Part shown: one piece after another, positions 1 through 8,391 of the stretch | How the letters are laid out: each line of letters starts with the position of its first letter | Numbering within the stretch: position 1 is the stretch's first letter | Assembly (NCBI GenBank): GCA_001013295.1 | Contig: LAZY01000011.1 | Span: 52,085-116,084 of the forward strand | Direction of reading: 5' to 3' | Source of the DNA: Chryseobacterium indologenes | GTDB lineage: Bacteria; Bacteroidota; Bacteroidia; Flavobacteriales; Weeksellaceae | Length of the DNA: 64,000 nucleotides | Translations under genes and position numbers: made by a program | Notes under the pieces: generated by a model | What the model saw: only the letters and a program-made list of their open reading frames with translations | What the model was told of the DNA's origin: nothing | Databases searched by the model: none

Positions 1-1
1 G

Positions 2-262
2 AAACCTAAAAAGATTTCATGGCAGATCCATCCGGTAATTTATAAAGTATTCAATGCAAATGGAACCGGAGAGTACAGCAAAGGAATTACCCCTCAGATC
101 ATGATTAATGAATATTCAACATTACCTCTGCTGCCATTGGGAGATCCTGCGGAAACCCTTATTTCATCTGTGCTTGACGGACCTTATTTAAAATCAGCAG
201 CACATCAGGAAGTGAAGGTACTGTACCAGAGTGATGTGAATTTTGCTCAGTCACCGAAATAG
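2..262 (+). CDS. C-terminal end of an S41-family (tail-specific type) protease, truncated by the window edge
   Basis: The reading frame is open from base 2 and ends in a TAG at 260-262, giving about 86 residues. It contains IHPVIYKVFNANGTGEYSKG followed by PLGDPAETLISSVLDG. This is the pattern I associate with the end of Bacteroidota S41 lipoprotein proteases, where a statement of the PDZ/protease product is followed by LGDPxEPLL. The catalytic part lies outside the window, so the family call rests on this tail alone. The gene below follows after about 30 bases and may be co-transcribed. Confidence 0.5.
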   Translation, partial: KPKKISWQIHPVIYKVFNANGTGEYSKGITPQIMINEYSTLPLLPLGDPAETLISSVLDGPYLKSAAHQEVKVLYQSDVNFAQSPK

Positions 263-292
263 CCTTTCTATAAGTTTCTTAAAAATACAATA

Positions 293-565
293 ATGCAAGG
301 AATAGAACCCAAACTTCACACAAGCCTCATGGGCCGTATGGAATATTTTCGCTTATTATTACAAGAAGCCATGGATGATTCTGATGCCCAGTCTTCCGAT
401 ATTATCGTAAAGATTTCAGAGCTGGACGAATTGTACGAAGACTATTTACTTAATAAGCAGAACCTGGAAAAAAGTATTAAAAATTATCGTGAATACCATA
501 ATGATTTAAGACGAAAGCTGACGATGAGGCTTCGTGAACTTAGGAAAAAAGCGAGAGAGAAATAA
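293..565 (+). CDS. Small basic coiled-coil hypothetical protein (90 aa)
   Basis: This is a 90-residue protein without signal peptide or membrane segment. Its first half is acidic (around MDDSDAQSS) and its second half is a strongly charged predicted helix ending in RKKAREK, which suggests a short coiled coil or a nucleic-acid/RNA-contacting tail. The ATG at 293 is preceded by an A/T-rich tract typical of Bacteroidota starts. It lies between the S41 protease end and the desaturase gene, 30 and 66 bases away, so one transcript is possible. I do not recognise the family. Confidence 0.5.
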   Translation: MQGIEPKLHTSLMGRMEYFRLLLQEAMDDSDAQSSDIIVKISELDELYEDYLLNKQNLEKSIKNYREYHNDLRRKLTMRLRELRKKAREK

Positions 566-631
566 CCGCGCTGGTTGATTTTAAATCCGAAATTCATACT
601 TTTACATCAGGTTGAAGAGATAAAAGAGTAT

Positions 632-1354
632 ATGAATTACAATGCAACTGAACTTTCCGGCTATTTAGAACTATTCTGGCAGTTTTCCTGGCCACAATGG
701 ATCATATTCAGTTTAGTCATTAATATTTTTCTATACCTGTTCTCCATAGGACTTTATCTTTTTATCGATAAAACCTGTCGTAAAAGTGCTTTACAGGCAC
801 AAAATCATCCGGTAACAAAACCCGATTTTTATCAGAGCCTTCTCACTGTTCTCAGCAACAGTCTGGTGATGTTAATTGGTGTTTTTCTATGGAAACACAG
901 CTGGATTACAGTAGGTACTCATCAGTCATCCGTTGTCATTGCTTTGGAAGTAGTTGCATTACTTCTGTTAATGGATCTGTTGATGTACTTCTTTCATTAT
1001 GCAGCCCATTTTCCTTTTGTTTATAAGCTATTGCATGGAAAACATCACGAACATGTAAGTACCAACTATCTGAGCCTTTTTGTACTTCATCCCTTTGAGA
1101 CGTTAGGGTTTGGCCTGATGATGCTGGTTTTGCTGATGGCCTATGATTTTTCAGTGATTTCAATTTCTGTTTATTTACTGATCAATCTGATCTGGGGAAC
1201 AATCGGACATCTGAACAGAGAGTTTTTTCCAGCGTCTTTTGACAGGCTTTTTATTGGGACGACCAAGTTTCACAATCTGCATCATCTGGATGGAACGAAA
1301 AACTTTGGATTTTATACGTCTATCTGGGATAGATTGTTTGGTACTTATAAGTGA
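632..1354 (+). CDS. Sterol desaturase / fatty acid hydroxylase family membrane protein
   Basis: Integral-membrane di-iron oxygenase of the fatty acid hydroxylase superfamily (C-5 sterol desaturase, carotene hydroxylase type). The diagnostic histidine clusters are visible: HYAAH (HxxxH), HGKHHEH (HxxHH) and HNLHH near the end, separated by hydrophobic spans. About four transmembrane helices can be drawn. I chose the ATG at 632 (240 aa); an in-frame TTG at 575 would add 19 residues with no clear benefit. The substrate cannot be read from sequence: in flavobacteria relatives act on carotenoids or lipids, but no carotenoid genes are nearby. Confidence 0.8.
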   Translation: MNYNATELSGYLELFWQFSWPQWIIFSLVINIFLYLFSIGLYLFIDKTCRKSALQAQNHPVTKPDFYQSLLTVLSNSLVMLIGVFLWKHSWITVGTHQSSVVIALEVVALLLLMDLLMYFFHYAAHFPFVYKLLHGKHHEHVSTNYLSLFVLHPFETLGFGLMMLVLLMAYDFSVISISVYLLINLIWGTIGHLNREFFPASFDRLFIGTTKFHNLHHLDGTKNFGFYTSIWDRLFGTYK

Positions 1355-1512
1355 AAAATTTTGATTTTTAGTTAGTTGCTTTTTTAAATGATGTTTGTTG
1401 GAAAACGCAAAGGCGCAAAGTATTTTTATAATGATATGTTATAAGGCGCAAGGAATTTTATCTGCGATAAAATTTTAGTAATGGAAAATAACACTGCAAA
1501 TTCTGAATTGCT

Positions 1513-1600
1513 TATGCGTCTGCTTCATCAGATCGATTGAAAATCGATTCATCCTTAGCTCACTTAAAAATATAACGTAATCAAGCATGAACTTTGCGTT
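1513..1600. repeat. Dispersed intergenic repeat, copy A (hairpin core GATCGATT-GAA-AATCGATT)
   Basis: Roughly 87 bases that match 48534-48620 at about four positions in five by eye. Shared blocks are TATGCG, TCAGATCGATTGAAAATCGAT, CTTAGCTCACTTAAAA, CATGAA and CTTTGCGT. The core is a short palindrome with a GAA loop. Both copies are intergenic. Confidence 0.65.
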
Positions 1601-1816
1601 TATAAAGAAATTATATAATAGAATTATTTCTCGCAGATTTTACTGATTACGCAGATGATTACGTAAAATAAACCATTAAGATTTTTGAAGGTGATAAGAA
1701 AAGTTAAGAACAGGTGTTTCCTTAAAGCGAAGCTCACCTTAACTATCCTTAAAATCTTATTGAATCTTAATGATTTAAAATTATAATGTAAACACAAATT
1801 TCACCAATTAAAGTCC

Positions 1817-1968
1817 CACAAATACTCACTAATATTACCGTTATTGTGCTATTTGTGAAAAAATTGGTGTCATTAGTGTTTGAAAATAACCGCAAATATT
1901 CACTAATATCATCATTAATTATTGTGCTATTTGTGAAAAACTTAGTGTCATTTGTGTTTAGAATTAGT
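1817..1968. repeat. Imperfect tandem duplication, two units of about 75 bp
   Basis: Unit 1 (about 1817-1890) and unit 2 (about 1891-1968) share CAAATAnTCACTAATAT, TATTGTGCTATTTGTGAAAAA, and TTnGTGTCATTnGTGTTT in the same order. Within each unit the early CACAAAT/ACTCACTAAT can pair with the later ATTTGTG/ATTAGTG, so each unit can fold on itself. The duplication ends just before the phytase stop codon. Confidence 0.65.
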
Positions 1969-1978
1969 GTTTAAAAAA

Positions 1979-3016
1979 TCATTTAGCTCCCTTTACAGCA
2001 GCCTGAATTCTTTCCTCAATGATTCTCCAGTCGTACAGATGAAACACTCTGCCATTACTCATGGCAACAAAAACTCCTTTCGGAAACTTTGGTCCCAGAT
2101 TAACGTTGGTGACTTCAGAACCATCACTTTCAAGGGTAGAAACAGGAATCTCAGCAATTCGTCCTTTTTTAGGGTTTTCTCTTAAATAGACATTAAATGT
2201 ATCATTCTGCTGGTTGGAGACTAAAATATAGCCCGTATTTTTAGAAGTAGGATAGATCGAAATTCCCTCCACGTCAGAAGTAAAATCACCTTGCCCGAAA
2301 ACGGAAAGTTCTTCATTCCCTTTTGCCGGATCTGCATAGTACTTATGCACTCCAAACTGTTCATCAGAATAATAGATATAGCCCATCTCATCATCTACTG
2401 CAATACTTTCGATCTCTTTCAGGCCACTGTACTTCCCAAATTTACGGACTACGTCTCCTGTAATACGGCCGTTTTTTTCAGAAAGTTGATATTGCCACAG
2501 GTAGCCGTCTTTAGGGCCTGACTTCCTTCCTACAATGGCAAAAATAGCTCCTGTCTCAGGGTTTTTATACATTGAAATGCCCATTGGTCCCCGTTCGGTT
2601 TCGCCCTCAAATACAGAAATTTCCCCGATCTCTTTCAGGTCCGGAAGTGAATAGAATTTTACTTTGTTGGTTTCACGTTCTGTAACGGCTGCAATATCTG
2701 TTTTCTTTCCATTCAAAACAAAACCATATTCAATATCTACATTGTTGGGACGTTTAAGCCCTGAAACCTTATGCGTGATTTTACCGTTGAGGTCAAAAGC
2801 ATACAGCCCGCCATCTGTATCTTTATCTGTTCCTATGATGATGCTTTTTGAGTGATCTTTGGGGTTGATCCATATAGCCGGATCGTCGGTATCGTGTACT
2901 ACGGTTTCCGTAATAACGGTTGGTTCTAATTTTTCTGCTGACTGATTCTGCCCTTTACAGTTGATTACGAAAGGGAAAACGGCTAGTGCTGCTATATAAT
3001 GAGTTATCTTCTTCAT
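1979..3016 (-). CDS. Beta-propeller phytase (3-phytase family), probably lipid-anchored or periplasmic
   Basis: Hydrolyses phosphate from phytate in beta-propeller phytase (BPP) relatives, a calcium-dependent reaction. Family signatures are in order: DPAIWINP (~45-52), DGGLYAFDLNGK, NNVDIEYGF, YYSDEQFGVHKY, DVEGISIYP, SNQQNDTFNVYLRENP and FPKGVFVAMSNG. The N-terminus is a hydrophobic signal with a possible but poor lipobox (VINC). I chose the ATG at 3016, four bases after the receptor stop, instead of the upstream ATG at 3031 that would overlap it. It is co-transcribed with the TonB receptor above, which fits import or surface handling of phytate or its phosphates. Confidence 0.85.
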   Translation of the reverse strand: MKKITHYIAALAVFPFVINCKGQNQSAEKLEPTVITETVVHDTDDPAIWINPKDHSKSIIIGTDKDTDGGLYAFDLNGKITHKVSGLKRPNNVDIEYGFVLNGKKTDIAAVTERETNKVKFYSLPDLKEIGEISVFEGETERGPMGISMYKNPETGAIFAIVGRKSGPKDGYLWQYQLSEKNGRITGDVVRKFGKYSGLKEIESIAVDDEMGYIYYSDEQFGVHKYYADPAKGNEELSVFGQGDFTSDVEGISIYPTSKNTGYILVSNQQNDTFNVYLRENPKKGRIAEIPVSTLESDGSEVTNVNLGPKFPKGVFVAMSNGRVFHLYDWRIIEERIQAAVKGAK

Positions 3017-3020
3017 GTTG

Positions 3021-5831
3021 TTAAAAATCAAATTTTACTCCCATGGTAAATCTAGGTCTGTAGTATTCAGCCTGAGCAGTTCTGCTTGGGATTCCCTGGT
3101 AATATCTTAACGGCTGATTGGTCAGATTATTGGCCTCTGCGAAAATTCTCAGCTGGCTGGTCATTTTATAGGAAGCATTGGCATCCAGGAAAAACTGTTT
3201 GTCGTAATAGCGGTCATCGAAAGCTTTTCCACCCAATTCATCAATATAATGAGAGGCGTAGTTCATGGAAATTCTTGCAGAGAAACGCTTGTTCTCCCAG
3301 GAAAGCGACCCGTTGAACATATGCGGTGCAGCTCCCGGGAAACCTACGTCTGTTCTTTCAGTTCCGTCTTCACTTCTGATTCCCTTCGCTTTAGATTTCG
3401 TATAAGTATAATTTACATACACTCCCAATCCTTTCCAGAATGCTCCCGGAATAAAGTCTAATTGTCTTTGTAAAGCCACTTCAAAACCATAAATATCTAC
3501 ATTGTTACCATTACGCTGCTGGGTAAATTTCCAGTTGCTTTCTCCAGCAGGAATAGGATTGGATTGTCCTGCAAAATCATGGGCAAAATCATTTGCAGTA
3601 TAATTTCTTCGGGAAAAAGTATAAATAAAATCATTGAGGGTTTTATAGAAAATTCCTCCGGAAAGGATTCCCACAGATTTAAAGTACTTTTCTGCCATAA
3701 AATCAAAATTATAAGCATAGGTTGCTTTTAAGTCCGGGTTTCCTGCTGAAATAATTTCATCTTCTGAAATAACATTCAGATAAGGAACGAGTGAATAATA
3801 ATTCGGGCGGGCAAGTGCTGTGGTAAATGCTGCACGAAGGACTAAGTCCTGTACCGGTACATATTTGAAAGAGATATTCGGAAGTACATTGGTGTAGGTA
3901 TTGGTATTATTGATCGTTCCTACCAGATCCTTCTCATTCATGACATAGTTTCCGGTATAATCAATTTGGGTGGTTTCAACACGGGCTCCCACAATCATAG
4001 AGAGTTTATCATTGAAATCCTGATCCCAGCGGATATATCCTGCGTAGATCTGTTCTTTTGCGTTATAATTGTTGGAAAGGAATTTTGAAGGTTTCGATTT
4101 TCCGTTGAACAGCCCTGGATTAAACAAATCCAATCCACCTAAATAAGCAGGATCAACGAATGTTCCCGGAACATAATTTCCCGGCTGGAAGTTGGTTCCA
4201 TCAAGATATACAGTGGATAAAGAAGCTAAGCTTCCCATATTGCCGACAGGAGTAAAGGCATAGAAGTCGTTATTTCTTTCCTTTTCCTTTAAACGCATGC
4301 GGAAACCGGTACGAAGCCTTCCTTTCTGGTCTTCAATCACAGAAAATGGGAAACGAATATTCACTTTTGCACCTAATTCTTTTTCCTGGGTAAAACTATT
4401 GGCATCCGAAAGGTCACTCAATTTATAACTTCCCAGATCATCTGAGGCCAGAAGATTGATGATGGGTTTTCTCGGATTGCTAAGGTCCGGGGAGAAATTC
4501 ATTTTACTGTTTTCAAACTCTATATAGCGTTGATGAGGCTTGTCTTCACTGGCAGTAGCATAGTTCACAGACCAGTCAAGATCTACTTTAGAACCCAATA
4601 AATGTTCTCCTCTCAATGCATAATTCTGAACTTTCTGCTTTTCAAGGCGGATATTGTCATTATCAGCATCGCCACCTTTATTTTGCCGTGTGATACTGCC
4701 TTTCCAACCTGTAATCTCAGATTCGTCAGTGTTATAGACCGGTTTTATCTTATAACCCAGTGCAAAACGGTTTTCTTTGTCATTCCTGAAGTTGTACATG
4801 GCTGAAGCATAGATCTTATTTTTAGAATTGAATTCATAATCCATATTAAGATCAAAACTATGCCTGATGCGGTGTTCATTATAGTAACGGACACCCATTT
4901 TACTGATGTAAGCTGTTTTTGCAGCATCATTGGCCTGACTCCATACCGGTTCTATATTGTCAGACCCGAAATTGTTGTTGTTATAGGAAAAGCTGAAAAC
5001 GGCACCTAGTTTTTTATTTAAGAAACGGTTTCCATATACCAGCCCGGCTGTATAGTTGCCTTTTTCACGGATCGGGTTGAACCCTCCGGCCAATGTAGCA
5101 GAGATCCTTTGTCCATTAGGGGAAGCTCGGGTAATCAGGTTGACAGAACCTCCGATGGCATCCGCATCCATATCCGGTGTCAGGGTTTTGTTGACCTCAA
5201 TGGTAGAGATCATATCAGAAGGGATCAGGTCCATCTGTACATTACGGTTGTCACCTTCGGCGGAAGGAATTCTGTCTCCATTCAGGGTAACCGAGTTAAG
5301 GTTAGGTGCAAGACCTCTGATAATAAGGTTTCTCGCTTCACCCTGATCATTCTGTATCGTAATTCCCGGAACACGTTTCAGGGCATCTCCGATATTGGCA
5401 TCCGGAAAGCGGCCGATCTGGTCAGAAGAAATCACATTGGTGATATTGGCGTTGTTTTTCTGCTTGTTTAAAGCTCTTGCCTGGTTCTTTAGAGTGGATC
5501 CGGAAACAACCACTTCAGCAATAGACGTTTCTTTTTTATCAAAAACAATATTCTGACGGGTATTTTTTTCAGATTCTACCGTTACGTTGTATTCTTGAGT
5601 TCCATAGCCCAGATAATCGATCTTCATCGTATAATTTCCCGGAGGAACATTCAGAAATACGAAATTTCCGTGTTCATCAGAAGTCGTATAAATATTCCCC
5701 GGGCTTAAGGAGATTTTGGCTCCCGGCAGGGCAATTTTGGCGTCGTCATTAATGTTTCCGGAAAGAGATCCGGTTTGTGCATAGAAAAAGATAGAAGCAC
5801 AAAACAAAACAGAGGTAAAAATTTTCTTCAC
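3021..5831 (-). CDS. TonB-dependent outer-membrane receptor, linked to phytase
   Basis: A 936-residue outer-membrane active transporter. Residues 1-19 form a signal peptide ending in YAQ, ~20-105 a carboxypeptidase-regulatory-like domain, ~130-245 the plug, and the rest a 22-strand barrel ending in the aromatic FDF. The plug phrases RFPDANIGDALKRVPGI and LTPDMDADAIGGSVNL match the TonB-Xanth-Caul type receptor subfamily (TIGR01782), usually tied to organic substrates and not siderophores. The gene is first in a two-gene unit with the phytase, only four bases apart. Phytate or inositol phosphate is the natural guess for substrate, by inference from context. Confidence 0.9.
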   Translation of the reverse strand: MKKIFTSVLFCASIFFYAQTGSLSGNINDDAKIALPGAKISLSPGNIYTTSDEHGNFVFLNVPPGNYTMKIDYLGYGTQEYNVTVESEKNTRQNIVFDKKETSIAEVVVSGSTLKNQARALNKQKNNANITNVISSDQIGRFPDANIGDALKRVPGITIQNDQGEARNLIIRGLAPNLNSVTLNGDRIPSAEGDNRNVQMDLIPSDMISTIEVNKTLTPDMDADAIGGSVNLITRASPNGQRISATLAGGFNPIREKGNYTAGLVYGNRFLNKKLGAVFSFSYNNNNFGSDNIEPVWSQANDAAKTAYISKMGVRYYNEHRIRHSFDLNMDYEFNSKNKIYASAMYNFRNDKENRFALGYKIKPVYNTDESEITGWKGSITRQNKGGDADNDNIRLEKQKVQNYALRGEHLLGSKVDLDWSVNYATASEDKPHQRYIEFENSKMNFSPDLSNPRKPIINLLASDDLGSYKLSDLSDANSFTQEKELGAKVNIRFPFSVIEDQKGRLRTGFRMRLKEKERNNDFYAFTPVGNMGSLASLSTVYLDGTNFQPGNYVPGTFVDPAYLGGLDLFNPGLFNGKSKPSKFLSNNYNAKEQIYAGYIRWDQDFNDKLSMIVGARVETTQIDYTGNYVMNEKDLVGTINNTNTYTNVLPNISFKYVPVQDLVLRAAFTTALARPNYYSLVPYLNVISEDEIISAGNPDLKATYAYNFDFMAEKYFKSVGILSGGIFYKTLNDFIYTFSRRNYTANDFAHDFAGQSNPIPAGESNWKFTQQRNGNNVDIYGFEVALQRQLDFIPGAFWKGLGVYVNYTYTKSKAKGIRSEDGTERTDVGFPGAAPHMFNGSLSWENKRFSARISMNYASHYIDELGGKAFDDRYYDKQFFLDANASYKMTSQLRIFAEANNLTNQPLRYYQGIPSRTAQAEYYRPRFTMGVKFDF

Positions 5832-6003
5832 TTTCTTTTAATAGATTAAAATTGGAACAAAATTAAACGTCTGTTTGGCAAAAGGGTTGAAGAGAAGATT
5901 AAGGTTGTTTTAAGAATTGTTAACAAAGAAACTCTGAAGCCCGATCAAAACTAAAAAAACTGTTTTCAGAATATCCGTAAAAACAGTTTTTAAAAAGTTA
6001 TCA

Positions 6004-7128
6004 TTACGATCTGAATTCTGATTGAAAGGCCTTGAAAGCATTCCCGAATTCTTCCGTAAGTTCATAATTACTGAATTCATATTCTTCCCGAAGTCCTGTC
6101 TGGGTAGAAAGTCTGATATTTCCATAACGTACTACCGGGATTTGATAATTACTTTTGAATCTCTTGTCCCGTGTCCCATTTTTATTGACTTTAGCCCAGG
6201 TTTGACCAATGATCTTCGAGTCTCTGGGAACTGTAGAAGTTTCTGTAAATCGAGTGTAGGTATGTTGAAAATTCAGTTCATTGATTCCGATGATGGCAAA
6301 GTTGTTTTCATTGGTATACATAACAATGAAGGTTGGATAAATATAAATATCGGCTCCATTTGCATTTTTCATATATAACGCCTGATAATCTGACTTTATA
6401 TAAGGAATTGCTCTTAATGCAAAATTGACTTCTCTTCGGTTTACAATGGTACTGGCAGAAGATCGCATTGCTACTCTGTCCTGAAAATGAGCACTTGTAA
6501 TATCCCATATTTTATGACAGGTACTAAGCCTCTTGAAAGATTCATAGATTTTTTCAAATTTTCTTTTGATTTCGATGTCAAAATCAATTTCGAGATTTAC
6601 ATAGCATTTTTCAATCATCTCCTTTGTTTGCCTGATTGCTTCTTGCTGAGCCTTTATATCCCGATCTGAATTTTGCGGAATTTCCTTTTTGATCAGACCA
6701 TAAAGAAGTACATAACTTAGAATTTTTTTTGCTTTTGTAGCAGAAAGAGTTCTGGTAATTTTTCTGAGATCAGAAGTCAGATCTTTTTTCTGCTGCTGAG
6801 CCAGGATAATAGCTTCTTTGATGCCCTGCATATTTTGGCTTGTAATTTCATGAATATCAGCACTAAAAATATTCTCATCAAAAAAATAAGAATGATTTAC
6901 AGGAGATTCAGGATGAGATAGAGAAGGATTAGGTCTTGAGCTTGATTGAGAACCTGATAACCTATGACGGGTAGAAAATCCAAGTACATTGGTATTGAGG
7001 GTTGTACCTGATTGGCTAAAGTTGATACTGGCTCCTTTTATTCCAATGGTGGTGGATATTCCTCTTTTACTGAAGTTAAGATGTACACCGGGTATTACTT
7101 TTATTCTCTTTCTGTAGCTCCAAGCCAT
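6004..7128 (-). CDS. DUF4236 domain protein
   Basis: A 374-residue cytoplasmic protein. The first ~55 residues (AWSYRKRIKVIPGVHLNFSK, then STTIGIKGASINFSQSGTTL) match DUF4236, a short beta-rich N-terminal domain of unknown role found in many bacteria. Residues ~95-220 look helical with coiled-coil character; the last ~150 resemble a compact beta domain with conserved aromatic residues. The ATG at 7128 starts exactly at the DUF4236 motif, so the longer frame from 7161 was rejected. It is transcribed toward the receptor gene but 170 bases away. Function unknown. Confidence 0.75.
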   Translation of the reverse strand: MAWSYRKRIKVIPGVHLNFSKRGISTTIGIKGASINFSQSGTTLNTNVLGFSTRHRLSGSQSSSRPNPSLSHPESPVNHSYFFDENIFSADIHEITSQNMQGIKEAIILAQQQKKDLTSDLRKITRTLSATKAKKILSYVLLYGLIKKEIPQNSDRDIKAQQEAIRQTKEMIEKCYVNLEIDFDIEIKRKFEKIYESFKRLSTCHKIWDITSAHFQDRVAMRSSASTIVNRREVNFALRAIPYIKSDYQALYMKNANGADIYIYPTFIVMYTNENNFAIIGINELNFQHTYTRFTETSTVPRDSKIIGQTWAKVNKNGTRDKRFKSNYQIPVVRYGNIRLSTQTGLREEYEFSNYELTEEFGNAFKAFQSEFRS

Positions 7129-7304
7129 GATTATTGTTTTATAGATTACTTTGTTGGTCAAAATTAGTAAGCAATGCTATAATCTGTTTACGGAAAACCG
7201 TAAATGAAGACCTGTTTATTTAATCTATTTAAACTTCGGAAAATAAATGAAATTTTTCTCGCAAACTGGAGAATTTATGCCAATATTTAAACGGGATTTT
7301 ATAT

Positions 7305-7344
7305 GCCACGAATCTTTTTCATTGGTGCATTCGTGGCAATTATA
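7305..7344. repeat. Intergenic inverted repeat GCCACGAAT / ATTCGTGGC
   Basis: Arms at 7305-7313 and 7329-7337 with a 15-base loop. The right half, TTCATTGGTGCATTCGTGGC and a few bases beyond, recurs at 24088-24114 with two differences. It lies in the 279-base gap between the NTF2-like gene and the DUF4236 gene; nothing else is evident in that gap. Confidence 0.55.
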
Positions 7345-7407
7345 TTATTCTCACTGACTATAAAGATTTCGTAGATTTTTTCATAGAATTTCTGCGTCCT
7401 ATATGAT

Positions 7408-7767
7408 CTAATCCCTGACTTCTATTGAAGGAATATTGGTAATCACTTTCCAAGTTCCGTTTTCCTGCACACAGGTAATGAGAGAAGAAAACCGCAGAAC
7501 AGAACTTTCCAAAGAAACCTGGGCGTAGGCAATATTACTTTTCTTTTCAATGGAATGATAGGTAATTTCACGAGGCTTTCCTCCAAAAACCTTATCCCGT
7601 ACCAGATCAATATATTTTTCTTTGGGAATGATAAAGATTCCGGTTTTATCGAAAAATCCATCCTGAATGTTCTGATACTCTTTATGAAGAATGTTCTCCA
7701 GAAGTTCGGTGTCACTGTTATCACCGCCTTTGATAAAACTTTCAATGGCTTGTTTTATTTCTTCCAT
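7408..7767 (-). CDS. NTF2-like protein of the lumazine-binding-like / SnoaL-like group
   Basis: A 119-residue cystatin-like alpha+beta fold protein: an N-terminal helix pair (EEIKQAIESFIKGG), then curved beta strands ending in NGTWKVITNI, matching the putative lumazine-binding (Lumazine_bd_2) NTF2-like family. Such proteins are small ligand-binding or enzyme domains and no catalytic residues are evident. The start lies two bases beyond the azoreductase stop, so the two genes form one operon driven by the ECF41-type promoter at 8364-8390. The sigma factor in the same locus also ends in an NTF2/SnoaL-type domain. Confidence 0.7.
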   Translation of the reverse strand: MEEIKQAIESFIKGGDNSDTELLENILHKEYQNIQDGFFDKTGIFIIPKEKYIDLVRDKVFGGKPREITYHSIEKKSNIAYAQVSLESSVLRFSSLITCVQENGTWKVITNIPSIEVRD

Positions 7768-7769
7768 AT

Positions 7770-8348
7770 TTAATTAAGGTGTTTTAAAATTTGTAATTGC
7801 TGTGAAGTAATTTTATCGGTAATTTTTGCCTGATCTACAGTTCCGTCAAGAGGAAAGTAGGATATATCAACAATTCCCATATGATTCAGAAGCTGGGTCA
7901 GATGACTTTCTAAAGGATTTAGTGTTCCTGAAGCAATGCCACCCATAGAAGAAATAATGGATGCTTTTTTGTTTTCGAGTAATCCCTTCGGGATATTGTA
8001 TCCTGCAAACGTTTTCTTCGTTCTGATCACCAGGTCAAAATAGGCTTTTAAAGAAGAAGGAATTCCATAATTATACATGGGGCAAGTAATGAGGATTTCG
8101 TCACATTCGTAAAGTTCATCGATCAATTGGTCAGATAAGCTGATGCTTTCCGGATTAGGTGTTTCACTGAAAAAGGCATCCACAGTCTGCTGAGACATAT
8201 GGGGAATAGGTGATGTGGAGAGATCTCTTTTCAGGATGATCCCATCGGGATTTCTTACTTTCCATTGATTGATGAAATAATCTCCTAACGTTCTTGAATA
8301 TGAGCCTTCCGTTCTGAGGCTGCTGTCGATTCTGAGTAGTGTGTTCAT
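7770..8348 (-). CDS. azoR: FMN-dependent NADH-azoreductase (AzoR type)
   Basis: Flavodoxin-like FMN protein (192 aa) that in characterised relatives reduces azo bonds and quinones with NADH. The opening LLRIDSSLRTEGSYSRTLG is the phosphate-binding loop, and CPMYNYGIPSSLKAYFDLV (~90-108) is the signature flavin/substrate loop. A GG-A-containing segment (SSMGGIASG) follows. It is preceded by a GGTCACG-N16-TGTC promoter that matches the one before the neighbouring sigma gene, and is followed two bases later by an NTF2-like gene. Quinone or electrophile detoxification under ECF41 control is the likely job, which is inferred. Confidence 0.85.
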   Translation of the reverse strand: MNTLLRIDSSLRTEGSYSRTLGDYFINQWKVRNPDGIILKRDLSTSPIPHMSQQTVDAFFSETPNPESISLSDQLIDELYECDEILITCPMYNYGIPSSLKAYFDLVIRTKKTFAGYNIPKGLLENKKASIISSMGGIASGTLNPLESHLTQLLNHMGIVDISYFPLDGTVDQAKITDKITSQQLQILKHLN

Positions 8349-8363
8349 ACTTTTTTCTTTAAA

Positions 8364-8390
8364 GACACACTCCTTTTCAGAAACGTGACC
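8364..8390 (-). promoter_or_regulatory. ECF41-type promoter of azoR: GGTCACG-N16-TGTC
   Basis: On the minus strand GGTCACG (8390-8384) is followed after exactly 16 bases by TGTC (8367-8364), then 15 bases and the azoR ATG. The published ECF41 consensus, as I recall it, is TGTCACA-N16-CGTC. The -35 element begins directly after the sigma gene stop codon. Spacer and ATG distance are identical to the sigma promoter at 9241-9267. Confidence 0.6.
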
Positions 8391-8391
8391 C

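Larger units (their letters stand above)
1355..1978. other. Gene-free gap rich in short repeats
   Basis: No credible coding frame is present. The stretch contains a 9-bp perfect hairpin (AATTTTATC at 1454-1462, GATAAAATT at 1466-1474), a dispersed repeat at 1513-1600 with a second copy near 48.5 kb, and an imperfect tandem duplication at 1817-1968. Several phrases built on GCGCAAAG and GATTACGCAGATGATTACG also look like decayed intergenic repeats. It separates the desaturase from the convergent phytase gene, so some hairpins may act as terminators. Confidence 0.6.

Noticed and set aside
5858..5865. TAATTTTG (minus strand) before the TonB receptor
   Set aside because: The only nearby TTTTG is 13 bases away, too close for the -33/-7 spacing; kept out of the annotation.
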